The position numbers and the translations under genes were made by a program. Positions 48,548 through 58,800 of a stretch of DNA of 64,000 bases are shown here, in pieces (within the stretch, counting starts at the first letter, position 1; each line of letters starts with the position of its first letter). The DNA comes from Spizellomyces punctatus DAOM BR117 (Eukaryota; Chytridiomycota; Chytridiomycetes; Spizellomycetales; Spizellomycetaceae), in NCBI RefSeq assembly GCF_000182565.1, contig NW_015971546.1:352365-416364 (forward strand), given 5' to 3'. Under the pieces are notes generated by a model that saw only the letters and a program-made list of their open reading frames with translations, made no database searches and had not been told where the DNA came from.

Positions 48548-49860
48548 TCAATGCACCTCTATACTAATGCTAAACCCCCAATCTTGTTGTTCCCACGCTT
48601 GTAATTCGGGCAGCTCAGGCACGGCCCCCGCCTCCAGTCCATGTCCATTGCTACTCCGAACACCACGATCTCCATTGAGAACTGTGGGGGGCAATGAGGT
48701 GCGTTGTGACTTGATCATGGAAGGATTACCATTGTAGCCGTTAGTTTTCGAGGCTGAACCCGATGCATCTGAAGAGTGTTTAGAATTATCCCGCTTGTTG
48801 ACTTGTTTGCCAAAGCCTGTCGCGGCATACTGAACAAAGTTCTGCGTATTGAGGGCAGTTAATTGGTGAGCAAATCAATAAAGCTGCTATTTAGAAAACC
48901 TACCAAGAAGCCCGACAAATGTGCGAACGCAATAACCAGCGTTTCCGCCCACCAAGGGGCATCTGTCCTCGTTCCACCACCCACTACAATTAGCACTAGA
49001 ACACCAGACCAACTGGTCATAAACACAAATACGAATGTCGCCATGACTGTTGCTGCTTTCAGTTGGTACATTCTGGCTTCCTTGCTTTTATTCAAAACCT
49101 TGCTCATCTCATTCGATGCAATCGCACGGATGTGGAGATATATTCGCATGTAGCAGAACACCATCAGAAGGAGCGGTGGCGCAATGATGGATCCCACCAC
49201 TACTGCTGCCGCTGCTTTATTTGAATGTTGAATGGCGCACCATATCTCGTTCCGGTAACCCCAATCGTACAAACTGGCCTTTGCCCAGGAGACGATACGA
49301 GACCCAAGCACAAGAACGAACGAAATTGACCAGGCGGATGCCAACATGAGGTTTCTGCGGGCATATATGAGAAGGGTTAAGCATCGTTCCATTTTATCAA
49401 GGAACAATCTTGCTTACTCGGTTCTATGTGAAGGTATTCTCCCCCGAATGATAACTAGGTATGAATAGGCGCTACTGGTGGAAAGAATATAGACACAGGC
49501 TCCCACAGTAAAATACAAAACTGGTCCTTGCGACTATCAAGTAATTGCATTCAATTCTTGCTATCGAGAAAACGCATTCAAGGACAGCAGCGGACAGACC
49601 TGGCACAGAAAATCCCGCTCTGGCATTTCCACTCCAAGCACATGACAAAGGCAATATCCAAAGCATGAAGCGCTAAACACCAAATTAGAGATGCTGACAT
49701 GGGCGATAACGCGGTGGCCATATCCCTGGCGTCGTTTCCGAACATGTCGCCAGTAATTCCATAGAATGATGATGTCACAGCAGAGCGAAAGAGCGGTGAA
49801 GGTCACAAGGAGAATCCAAGTTATTCGGGACTCGCTTTGAGTGTATACCATATCATGCAT
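48548..49860 (-). CDS. Seven-transmembrane receptor (GPCR-like)
   Basis: Predicted cell-surface receptor that would signal through heterotrimeric G proteins. Four exons with consistent phases: 49860-49600, 49533-49418, 49354-48904 and 48841-48548, giving 373 residues. Seven hydrophobic helices are visible: TM1 ITWILLVTFTALSLCC, TM2 around VIAHVSISNLVF, TM3 FTVGACVYILSTSSAYSYL, TM4 LMLASAWSISFVLVLG, TM5 VVVGSIIAPPLLLMVFCYM, TM6 ATVMATFVFVFMTSWSGVL and TM7 ending GFLNFVQYA, formed across an intron. The GFLNxxxY end of TM7 is typical of fungal and amoeboid cAMP-receptor-like proteins. A Ser/Asn/Gly-rich cytoplasmic tail of about 90 residues follows. TM7 has no Lys, so it is not an opsin. Ligand unknown. 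Confidence 0.82.
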
Positions 49861-50180
49861 TTTGTCGTAACGTATGCCGTGGTGAGAAGAAAATGGTACG
49901 ATTCGTGTCTGCTAAAACTTGGTCAACACGACCCCCCGAAGGGCAACCAAAATGGTGGCCCTTGGTCGAAGTCTAAAATTGATGACTGACTGTATTTGCA
50001 CCTATTTCCGTTATTTTCTAGGCTCGAAAGTATAGCTGACAATCGTACCAATTCCCCGGTCTCCATAAGCTTGAATCCGTACTCTGAGGGTCACCCTGGT
50101 GCGAACCTATTGAAATTTAGGGGCGTTCAGCGTAACGGTCAACATCTTGCTAATATGGGGGGGTAGCGTGGCTGATAATG

Positions 50181-50209
50181 TTCATAATCCCAGTGTAAGC
50201 GATTATGAA
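50181..50209. repeat. Perfect 9-base inverted repeat with 11-base spacer
   Basis: TTCATAATC and GATTATGAA. The spacing of about two helical turns between arm centres suits a dimeric DNA-binding protein. It lies about 320 bases upstream of the receptor start. Confidence 0.55.
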
Positions 50210-50730
50210 TCCTAGCATAAATATTCCTGGATAACTCTATGAATAGAAGACCCGTGTTTAAGTGAAGTACCTGTCCTACTTTTCTGGGGTATCGGCTTTG
50301 ACTATTTTACGCTCGGTACATTTCACACTCAATTAGTGATTGCATCAAAGGTTTGGATGCGCTTTACTTAAGTACGATTTCTTTATTAACTACATCCTAC
50401 ATGCCATCCGCTGAACTTATTTAGATATTTCCTGCAAACTTAAATGATATGCCTAACTCGTACGTTCGGCGTAAGTTTAAAATGTCCAATGTCAATGCTC
50501 TCCAGTCCGTGGCTTAGATGCTTATGTCACTCAACCTCAACCAATGATCAAATTGCTGTGCCACCCAGTCAAGCCCATCAATTCCGTAGCTTGCAACGTC
50601 GTTGAACCTCCTCTTTCATCAAAGCAAGACTCACGGCGCATGTATGTATCCTGGGAGGATGAAAAAGGAGATGGATGATATTGATGTAGTGGTGTGCCCC
50701 TGAATGATGGATGACTGGGGTTCGATACAT

Positions 50731-50758
50731 GGGATGGATGGATGGATGGATAGATGGG
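50731..50758. repeat. GGAT tetranucleotide microsatellite
   Basis: About six tandem copies of GGAT with one interruption (TAGATGG). Simple repeat about 150 bases before the eS12 start codon. Confidence 0.8.
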
Positions 50759-50909
50759 AGTGTTGATGGTGAATGGCGAGCAGAAGTTTGTCATGGCGTA
50801 CATTTGGACCTGATGCTGATCTGTCGCTGCTTTCCTTTTTTTCCTTGATTCTCTCAGTGAGGACGTCTGTCGACCCCCTTTATCTCGCATATATCAAGAA
50901 ACACAAATC

Positions 50910-51684
50910 ATGTCTGCAGAAGGAGATGTCGCCGCTGAGGTTGTTGAGGTTGCCGCCGACGCTGGTAAGCGTGCTTGATAACTGAAGGGTTCCAGACACG
51001 ACACTAACTGTCCTATTTAGTTGCCCCTCGTGGCACTATGTCTGTTGAGGAGGCCCTTCAGGAAGTGTTGAAGAAGGCTCTCGTTCACGACGGTCTTGCG
51101 CGTGGGTTGAGGGAGGCGGCCAAGGCTCTCGACAGGTGAGCAGTGTGGTGCTGAATGCATATGGAGGAAGCTACTAGGAGGGGGCCCTGTGATGATTTCG
51201 CATCTTCCAATCAGTTTCAAGACGGGACTGACCGCCTAATGGCATGAATGACACGCGGATTCCACTGAGGGGCATGGGGGGATATGGATCACCGCCAATG
51301 TTTAAGCAGAATCTGGACGAGACCACATTACTGATATGGGCTTATTTTCGACAATACTAGACGCCAGGCTCACCTTTGCGTGTTGGTCGAGACCTGCACG
51401 GAGAAAGAGTACATCAAGCTCGTTGAGGCTCTTTGTGCCGAGCACAACATCAACTTGATCAAGGTGTCTGATGCAAAGAAGCTCGGCGAGTGGGCTGGTC
51501 TCTGCAAGATCGACCGTGAGGGTAACGCCCGTAAGGTTGTGGGCTGCTCGTGCGTGGTCGTCAAGGACATTGGTGAGGACTCTGAGGCGATGAACGTACT
51601 CCTCGAGGTGAGTAAAAACATTCAAATGGCGCATGTAGTATGACAGCTAATGCCCATCGTTCGCAGTACTTCCGCACCCGTTAA
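50910..51684 (+). CDS. RPS12: 40S ribosomal protein eS12
   Basis: Small-subunit ribosomal protein. Four exons with consistent phases: 50910-50964, 51021-51135, 51361-51607 and 51667-51684, giving 144 residues, the normal length. The conserved core is clear: [59 protein letters not shown] and [20 protein letters not shown]. The final exon encodes only YFRTR and the stop, which is typical of the family C-terminus. The second intron is four times longer than the others (225 bases) and hosts a C/D box snoRNA. The animal RPS12 gene also hosts snoRNAs. Confidence 0.97.
51184..51273 (+). ncRNA. C/D box snoRNA in eS12 intron 2, SNORD21-like
   Basis: All parts of a C/D box snoRNA are visible in order. 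Terminal stem 51184-51188 (GCCCT) pairs with 51269-51273 (GGGGC). C box GTGATGA at 51189-51195, D' box CTGA at 51228-51231, C'-like box TGAATGA at 51245-51251 and D box CTGA at 51265-51268. The guide directly before D', TTTCAAGACGGG (51215-51226), is complementary to CCCGTCTTGAAA in large-subunit rRNA. The fifth base before D' pairs with the G of CCCG, the site I recall as Gm1303 of human 28S, guided by SNORD21. The guide before D (CACGCGGATTCCA) has no target I can name. Total about 90 bases, a normal size, and well placed for release from the spliced intron. Confidence 0.88.
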
Positions 51685-51746
51685 GCATAGATTACTTGGG
51701 AAAATGCCCTTCCATGATCATCATGTGTCACTTGACTGGAAGGGTA

Positions 51747-51770
51747 CCCGGGGTAGTACATTACCCCGGG
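51747..51770 (+). other. Strong hairpin downstream of eS12
   Basis: CCCGGGGTA and TACCCCGGG form a perfect nine-base-pair stem with a six-base loop, starting 62 bases after the stop codon. It could sit in the 3' untranslated region or mark a processing site before the next snoRNA candidate. Confidence 0.6.
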
Positions 51771-51814
51771 ATGTACTGAAAAGGTGAGCACATGGGCCTT
51801 GGAAGTCTTTCGAT

Positions 51815-51908
51815 GAGGTTGCGGTGATGATTGTGGAGCTCCCTCTACTGAATGCATGTGAGGATAAATCCGCATCCGGAATCATAATATGCTTATCTGA
51901 GCGACCTC
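51815..51908 (+). ncRNA. Candidate C/D box snoRNA downstream of eS12
   Basis: An eight-pair terminal stem joins GAGGTTGC (51815-51822) to GCGACCTC (51901-51908), with one G-U pair. C box GTGATGA at 51824-51830 and D box CTGA at 51897-51900 sit just inside the stem; a D'-like CTGA lies at 51848-51851. The C' box is poor. Before D, ATATGCTTA can pair with TAAGCATAT near the 5' end of large-subunit rRNA, and before D', TCCCTCTA can pair with TAGAGGGA of small-subunit rRNA. Both are short, eight or nine pairs. It would lie in a 3' untranslated intron of eS12 or in a separate transcript. Confidence 0.55.
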
Positions 51909-52659
51909 ATTGCGGGCATTTGCAATACTTCATGACTGTAAATTGTCATACTAAAACAACTGTTATTCTGTTCAGGTCCTTGTCAACCCATTCGGATCAC
52001 TGACTGAAACAGCTTGTATATGTCGCATAGATTTGTGCATGCTGAATATACGCTTAAAACCATGCCAATGTGTGCGCTAATAACAAGTGCTGATACCTGT
52101 TTCCATTGCGAGATAAAGATCTGACACTGCTTGTAAAATCCGTGTCATTGAATGTGAATTCTAGTTGTATTTGCCATGTGGAAACAGGGTGCGATTGCGG
52201 TATAGATTTATGGTTGCGTGTCAAATATGGTTGCCTGGGTGCGTAATTTATCCAAAAATGGATAGCGATAGACTGGATCCGTGGGTACGTTGGGGTGCGA
52301 AACGACACCTGGAGTGAAAGCGTTGGTCCTTTGGCGCCGTGTTCTTGTTTTGCGACGAGCTTTGCTCCTCTCCTTGGGGTTGCTGAGCCGCTGTTCTTGC
52401 CCTACCGTTGTTGACTGTTCGTCGTAGCCACGCGCTGTATTTTGTTTGACGTCATACTGGCTCAGGGGTAAGTTGTCGAACCGGTTTTTGGTTCTCGGAA
52501 ACGGCGCTCCGTCTCGATCTCTCCATTCGATTTGACACTGGTTTCTTCTTTGGCAGACCGCTTGCGGTGGCCGTATTTGACAACACTGGGGTCTTGTTCT
52601 GCTCCAATTCTTTGGGCCTGAGTTATTGACTGCCCCTTGTCAGGTTGGCAATCGGCACC
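51909..52659. other. Promoter-side spacer of the Zn2Cys6 gene
   Basis: 751 bases without a supported gene, upstream of the regulator at 52660. Nothing else recognised. Confidence 0.55.
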
Positions 52660-55515
52660 ATGACTTCCCACGATGGCTATAGTGACAGCTACGACTACGA
52701 TAACGACAATGATAATGACATGGATAACGATGATGATCAGGACGAGTTTGATTCTGGGCCGACTGGTGGAAAGCGAAAGCGAATAACACAGGCATGTGAT
52801 GCATGCAATAAGAAGGTGGGTATAGCCTGTGCGCGAAGCATTCGTCCTCTGGTCCTCTTCCCTTATGGATTATTTGGAACGCTGCTCGCGATAAAATCAG
52901 TCGTTCTGCATTGTCGCTGACCTGGTTGGCTTTGGTTCATGCAGAAAGTGAAGTGTGACGGCATCAAACCAACGTGTTCCAATTGCTTGCGATCCAGTTC
53001 GTCTTGTTCATACTCTCGTGGGGCAAAAAAACGTGGACCACGGGCTGGCTATATTGAATCTTTAGAAAATCGATTGAAAGAAATGGAAGCATTGCTAAAG
53101 CCTTTGCACGGAAGTGACGAAAGCTTAGTGTCCGGGCTGTCGTCAAACGAAACGTTGGATCAAGCTAATCCGTCACGATCATCCAGCACGTCCATGGCAT
53201 CTCTGGATTTGGCTAATTCAACAAGCTCGGCGCCGCAATTTCACAATGATACCATGTTTACCCAACACGGCGTGATGATCAAAGACCAAATTCCTTTCTC
53301 AAATTCCTTTTTCATGTCCCCGAGTATCGATTATGCAGGAACATCTTGCCCACCAGGTCCAACAGCACAGCAACAGAGCACGGGTTACGTACCACCAGAT
53401 GCCACGAACGATCTCCTTGAGCTGTACTTCCACTACATAGGACCAATTATGCCCTTGATACACAAGCGAACGTTTTACCAGAATATCGCCAATCAATCCC
53501 CGTTGATGCTGAATGCGATGTACGCGCTTGCCGCCCGGTTTTCGACACACCCTGCGATAAGGACAAATCCCGACGCATTTTATAGTTCTGGGGATAACTT
53601 TTACATCAAGGCGCGAGAGATGGTGGACCACTATATGGACGTGCCGAATGCCACAACAGTGAATGCTTTATTGATTTTGGCAACATATGCAGCAGAATCT
53701 GGTCGAGGTTTGTATTTTGTGGTAGACCAATTGAAATCAATTCGTGAGCTGATGATACGTGTTTTCCTGGTTGCAGGTTCAGCAGCGTGGATGTATTCTG
53801 GAATGGCTATCAGAATGGCCCAAGAGTTAAAGCTAAACGTGGAGCCCGATTTTGAGGAGGCTTTTGCTGGTGGGTCGCGGATGGGATGGCTGGAGAAGGA
53901 AACGAGGAGAAGATTATGGTGGTGCTGCTTTGTGCTTGACCGGTATGCTGGTGCAGCTGCTGACCGCTCGATGATCATAAACGAGAAAGACTGCAAGGTT
54001 TACCTTCCTTCGTCGGAAATATCTTGGGAGTCGCTGGATCCATCGGAGATAGCGAAAAATGTCTCTGGGCTACCTACACCAGATTCATATCAAATTGCGG
54101 TGCTCACGTCGACCAATGCGTTTACACCAGGAATCCCTGCTCAAAGCCCCTATGGGTATTTCATCCTTCTTGTCAAGATCTTCGGAAAGATTGTTGAATA
54201 CTCCAATCTCTTCAAAACGGCGCAACGCACCAATACGACTCCTGCGCTGACACCAGACGCGGATTATCAGCTCTCTGTGTTGGACGCATCGCTTCGAGAT
54301 TGGTTTGGATCTTTACCGGAGTGGATGCGCGTAATAGGGGACAGCTTTGTTCCGGAACTTACGTCCACAAATCCACCATCCTGGCACATTGCATACCTGC
54401 ATATCTTTTATCACACGTGTGTGATTGTTCTCCATCGGCCAAAGATGATGGTGACACTCCGTGACATACGCGCAAAGAGTGGATCGGCGGCAGCAACTTC
54501 CAGTCCATCCTTTGTCGTGTGCTTGTCCAGTGCCAATGAGATTAGCGCGGTACTGCAAAAGGTCATGAAGACCAATCCGGACTTTTTATATTTTTCGCCC
54601 TTTGTGGCATATTGCATATTTCAAAGCGGCTTGGTGCATCTAATGACGATGCAACTTGGTGCGACTCCTGGGGGCGCCAGATCGCAGGCCACCGGAGAGG
54701 ATAAGGAGATGGAGGCGCAAGCTGAAAGTAACGTTGAGGTTCATATGAAGGCGTTAAAGGGGGTGGGACGATACTGGTTCATGGCTGGCAGGTTGTTTAC
54801 GATGCTAAAGTCACTTGTTGGAGGTGGAGCCGGATCTGTCGCCTTGGTGGAAGGGGGTTTGTCGATGTCGGACCGCAGATGGGTTGCGTTGAAGGAGAGG
54901 ACATCGGACGGTAATAATCTGAATGGACTCGACGGAGGCATGGACAAGTCTTCAAGGGGTCGGGTTACCGGTATAGACGGTGGAGGGGTGGGAAATACAC
55001 CTGATCGAGATACATCGAATGGGCCGACAGGTGTGACAGCAGGCTCGAGCGGCAATGGGATGGCTGGGGCAGATCTGCAGCCTACGGCGGGCCTGCCGCG
55101 CATAGGACCTCCCGGGGTCTCACCTGCGGTCCCTCTCGGCCAGCCTCTTGGCATGGAAAGTGACCCCAACTTTGTGGATTACGAGTTTTTCGCCGAAGTG
55201 GGGGGCCCCGGTGCGGCGTGGAGTGCTGCGGCAAGCAGTGCGGGGATGCGACCTCAACATCAAGGGATGGCTGTTGGGATGGGATTGATGAATCCAGGTA
55301 TACCCATGGATGGTGGCGCTGGAATAGCTATGCTTGGCGGGATGTATCCCAGTGGACAGAATGGTGCGGTGCCGATGGGGATGGGAGGGTATGGCCAGCA
55401 GTTTGGAATGATGAGCAATGGAAATCGGCAGGGGCCGATGCAATCTATGGGACACCCGTCCGAAATGGGACGAGGGAGGGGAATGTATCCTGGTTCGGAT
55501 GCAAGGTGGCCATGA
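52660..55515 (+). CDS. Zn2Cys6 (Gal4-type) fungal transcription factor
   Basis: Nuclear DNA-binding regulator. Three exons with consistent phases: 52660-52815, 52945-53707 and 53777-55515, giving 885 residues. A very acidic Asp/Asn-rich N-terminus (YDNDNDNDMDNDDDQDEFD) precedes a basic patch GKRKR and the six-Cys cluster CDACNKKKVKCDGIKPTCSN, which continues to its last Cys; the first intron splits the cluster at KK/KVKC. A coiled-coil dimerisation segment (SLENRLKEMEALL) follows. The middle homology region fungal_trans is present (YFHYIGPIMPLIHKRTFYQN, then MAIRMAQELKLN and RRRLWWCCFVLDRYA). The second intron is 69 bases and reads open, so it is easily missed. The tail is rich in Gly, Met and Pro. 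Target genes unknown; the distance from the NRPS gives no link. Confidence 0.93.
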
Positions 55516-55595
55516 GCATTAATAGCTCTCATTCGTCTGATGCATGGCATTGCATTTTTATGATCGCATACAGATATTGATTTCTTTTTAATTTT

Positions 55596-55601
55596 AATAA
55601 A
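55596..55601 (+). terminator. Polyadenylation signal AATAAA
   Basis: AATAAA 80 bases after the stop codon of the Zn2Cys6 gene, inside an AT-rich stretch; likely directs 3' end formation. Confidence 0.5.
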
Positions 55602-55885
55602 TTCAAAAAGTCTTTTGTTTTGTTGGTCTTTGGTGAATGAACCACTTGAGCCGATCCCCCAAATGTGGCCGAGAGTCGAAACCCTCCTGAAACTCTGTTA
55701 TGGCACAGTCATTCACACATGTGATAACTGTGCCATCCAGGCCGACGCTGGACAGTTCTGCTTTCGGCAAGTTACATTGTGTTCAAACAATTGTTAACTT
55801 GTCACTCGCCATCGCCTGGTTTCGTCGCAAACACGTAGAACAGGAGCATCGCCAACGGTTCCGCCCGGCCGACCGATCGCGAAGA

Positions 55886-58800
55886 ATGGTGGCGGATCTT
55901 GCTCAACTCGACTTTCAGATCGCTGCGTGCTCCGGGTATGATGAGGAATGCCCGCCAGAACAGCTTCTGTTGAAACACCATGGGCCGTTGGTGAAGGGCT
56001 GGCAGAGCGAAAGGTAAAAAGATTGCAAGCATTACCCAGTAGGCAGTTCTGCAAGTCGTAGTTTCTTACCGTTGGGGACAATGTTTCTTGAACGACAGGT
56101 TTTGCAACTGGCCGCAAGCCCTTGTCCTGCGATTTTCAGCTGGAAATAGCCGAATACGAAAGATAGAAATACTCGTACATCATTTCAAGATACCTACACG
56201 ACTAGAATTTTTTATGGGAAGAACGGTGACTGGGGATGAATTGCCTGCAGGTATGCATTCTGGATGAAATGACGTGCGGCCTTGTTTTATTTATGCATTA
56301 GTTGTGATTACAGAGAGTAATCTTGCATTGGAGGGTGAAAGACGGCTGGATGATGGGAATCCTACAGTCGATTTCGTGCGGTTGGGGTAGGCGTTTTTTC
56401 ATAGTTTCTTCGGTAATCTTGGGATTTTTGGGTTGACGGGCATGTTTGCAGATACGTCTCTTTGAATGACGGTGTGCAGATCGGGTTCAAAGCACGAGAG
56501 CTCAAATCGGTTCATATTGATGCGGAGGGAGAGTACTTAAAGATTTTGGTACACAAATGTTATGTCAACCCTTTGAATCTGTACAATCAGGTTCGTTGCG
56601 AGTGATATTTTCGTGGCGTGGGCCGTTCTTTGACGATGCGGATTCAGGTCGGAATTATAGGTGTCAACGTCTTTGGTGAGCCGCAGAATGTAGATCACAT
56701 GTTGAAAACACTTAGTTCCCATCAACAAGCTTTGCTTGGAGTAGGTGTTCGCTTCCAGCTTTTGCTACGTAACTCTACAACGAGATCTCTGGTTGACAAA
56801 CGGTTATTTTTCTGTAGTTGGATCCATTGACTGATGCAGATTTGGTTGTCCCACGCGACAACGCCAATGCTGCCTTCTGGGGTCTGGTGAATGAAACCGC
56901 AACGAACCGACGGATACCACCTGAAAAGGATCTGGCGTTCGAAATCTATCACGATGATGAAGTGATGAAGATTATATCAGGTGTCGCTAAGGCAAAAGAT
57001 GCGGCGGTGAAAGAGGAGCGGTTTGCAGATGCGAAGATGCTCAAGAGTTTATTGGATAAATGCAAAACCGCAGGGGAAGAAGTTGCGAAACTCCAGGTCA
57101 CCAAATCACGGGCTGTGCAGGTGGAGGATTACGATACCGCAGCGGAAATGAAGGCGGACATTGATGCTGTGAAGCGAGCATTGGCTCACGAACTCGATCG
57201 AGCCGGACTTGACGTGAAGACTGATGGATCAGTTGTCCGGAAGGAAGAAGAGAATAAGACCCAAGAACCGTCGCGAAACCAGACCCGACCTGCCGTTGCA
57301 GAGACGTCGTTACCTCCATCCCCACCATCCTCCAAAACCGCATCACCCCCCAAACCCGACATATCAGCACCATCTCCCCGAAGAGTTCCGCCGGTACTTC
57401 AATTACCTATTGCTCCATCACCCCCAGTCATCACACCTACCCCAGCACCGGCGAGACCTCCATCGCCCCTAGTACCCACAGTGGCACGGGAGTCACCACG
57501 CTCTAATGGATTACCGTCACCTTCTTCTCGACTGAAGGATTCATCTCAGCTTCCGCCGGAAAGATCGACATCCCTTTCTGACAAATCCCTTCTACGTCCC
57601 CGACCAGCACCATTGGAAATCTCCGTCGTCCCGAATCCGCGGGATATAGATGTCGTGTCGCCACCGGCGTCGATCTCCGAACCACCGGCGAAACGGCCAC
57701 CACTTCCCAGATCTCCGGCGGCACATGCTAATGATCGCGCGGATAAAGATCCTATACCTCCACCACGACCGACGTCTCCACCTGTCCCGGCGCTCCTGCG
57801 TGCTTCTCACAGAATTCCTTTTGAGGACGATCCGTCTCCGTCTGACCTCCAAGTTCAATCTAGCCTTCCGATAACCAAACCCCCGCCCAAGAAACGCTCT
57901 CCTGTCAAATCGAAACCGCCGGAAAGACCGCCATCACCTCCCGTTCCAGCGCATAAATCACAACAACAACAACAAGCTCCGATATCTCCACGGTCGGACC
58001 CGGTTCTAGCGGAATCCATATTACCGCCTGGCTTCGACCCGCCAGAACCGATACCGGATCATTTGGCCGCCGACTTTGCATTGCCCATTGATGCATTTGG
58101 GCCTCTTTTGATTCGGTGCCTGTTGGGACGGCAGTTTGGATTAAGGGAGTGGGCAATGGGGGAGATGATCGGAAAGGTGGAGGAGCGAGGGAAAGGAACG
58201 GGGAAGGGCGACCATACAATGGACATCAACAGCTTTGTGGATGCCGGTTATCAGATTGTGCAGAGCTCGTTAGATGATAGTAGAGAAAAGGCGATTACAG
58301 GGGCAGTTTCATTACTGGAGAAGGTACATGGTAAGTTTGTTCGGTGCAATTGATGCGTTGTCAGGTAAGCTGGAATCAACATCTGTCAATTATACGCAGT
58401 GCTATGTACAAACCAGCGAGTGCCGCCCGCTGTCAGTTTTCGTCACTTTGATACCATTGTTCCATTACTACTTGTAAAAGCGGGCGATATGAACCCGCGA
58501 GTGAAACAGGCAAGTCTAAATGTCTCAAGTCCTAGTGAACGACTATCTGATTTGTTTTTTTTTTTTTGGTAGGCATGTTCGGACATGATTGTCACACTCG
58601 CCAAATCGTACAATGAAGCGCCTTTTAGTATTTATCCCTACGCTCTAAGACCGCCCGAAAGCAAGAAGGGCGCCACTCCCCATTGGAAGGTCTTTAAAGG
58701 ACGGTTGGATGTGTTGCATCGACTCATTGATGAACGTGGATTGGATGATAATGAAGGACGCGGAAAATCGCGGGGCGCGTCATTGCAGGTGGGAAAGCTG

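Larger units (their letters stand above)
49861..50909. other. Divergent spacer between receptor and eS12
   Basis: 1.05 kb holding the promoters of both neighbours. It contains a perfect 9-base inverted repeat at 50181-50209 and a GGAT microsatellite at 50731-50758. A 117-codon minus frame at 50890-50537 is low-complexity (Pro/Ser/His) and reaches into the eS12 promoter; I do not accept it as a gene. Confidence 0.55.

Noticed and set aside
48548-49860. Microbial or animal-type opsin
   Set aside because: The seventh helix lacks the retinal-binding lysine.
50537-50890. 117-codon minus-strand frame upstream of eS12
   Set aside because: Low complexity, partly made from a GGAT microsatellite, and overlaps the eS12 promoter.
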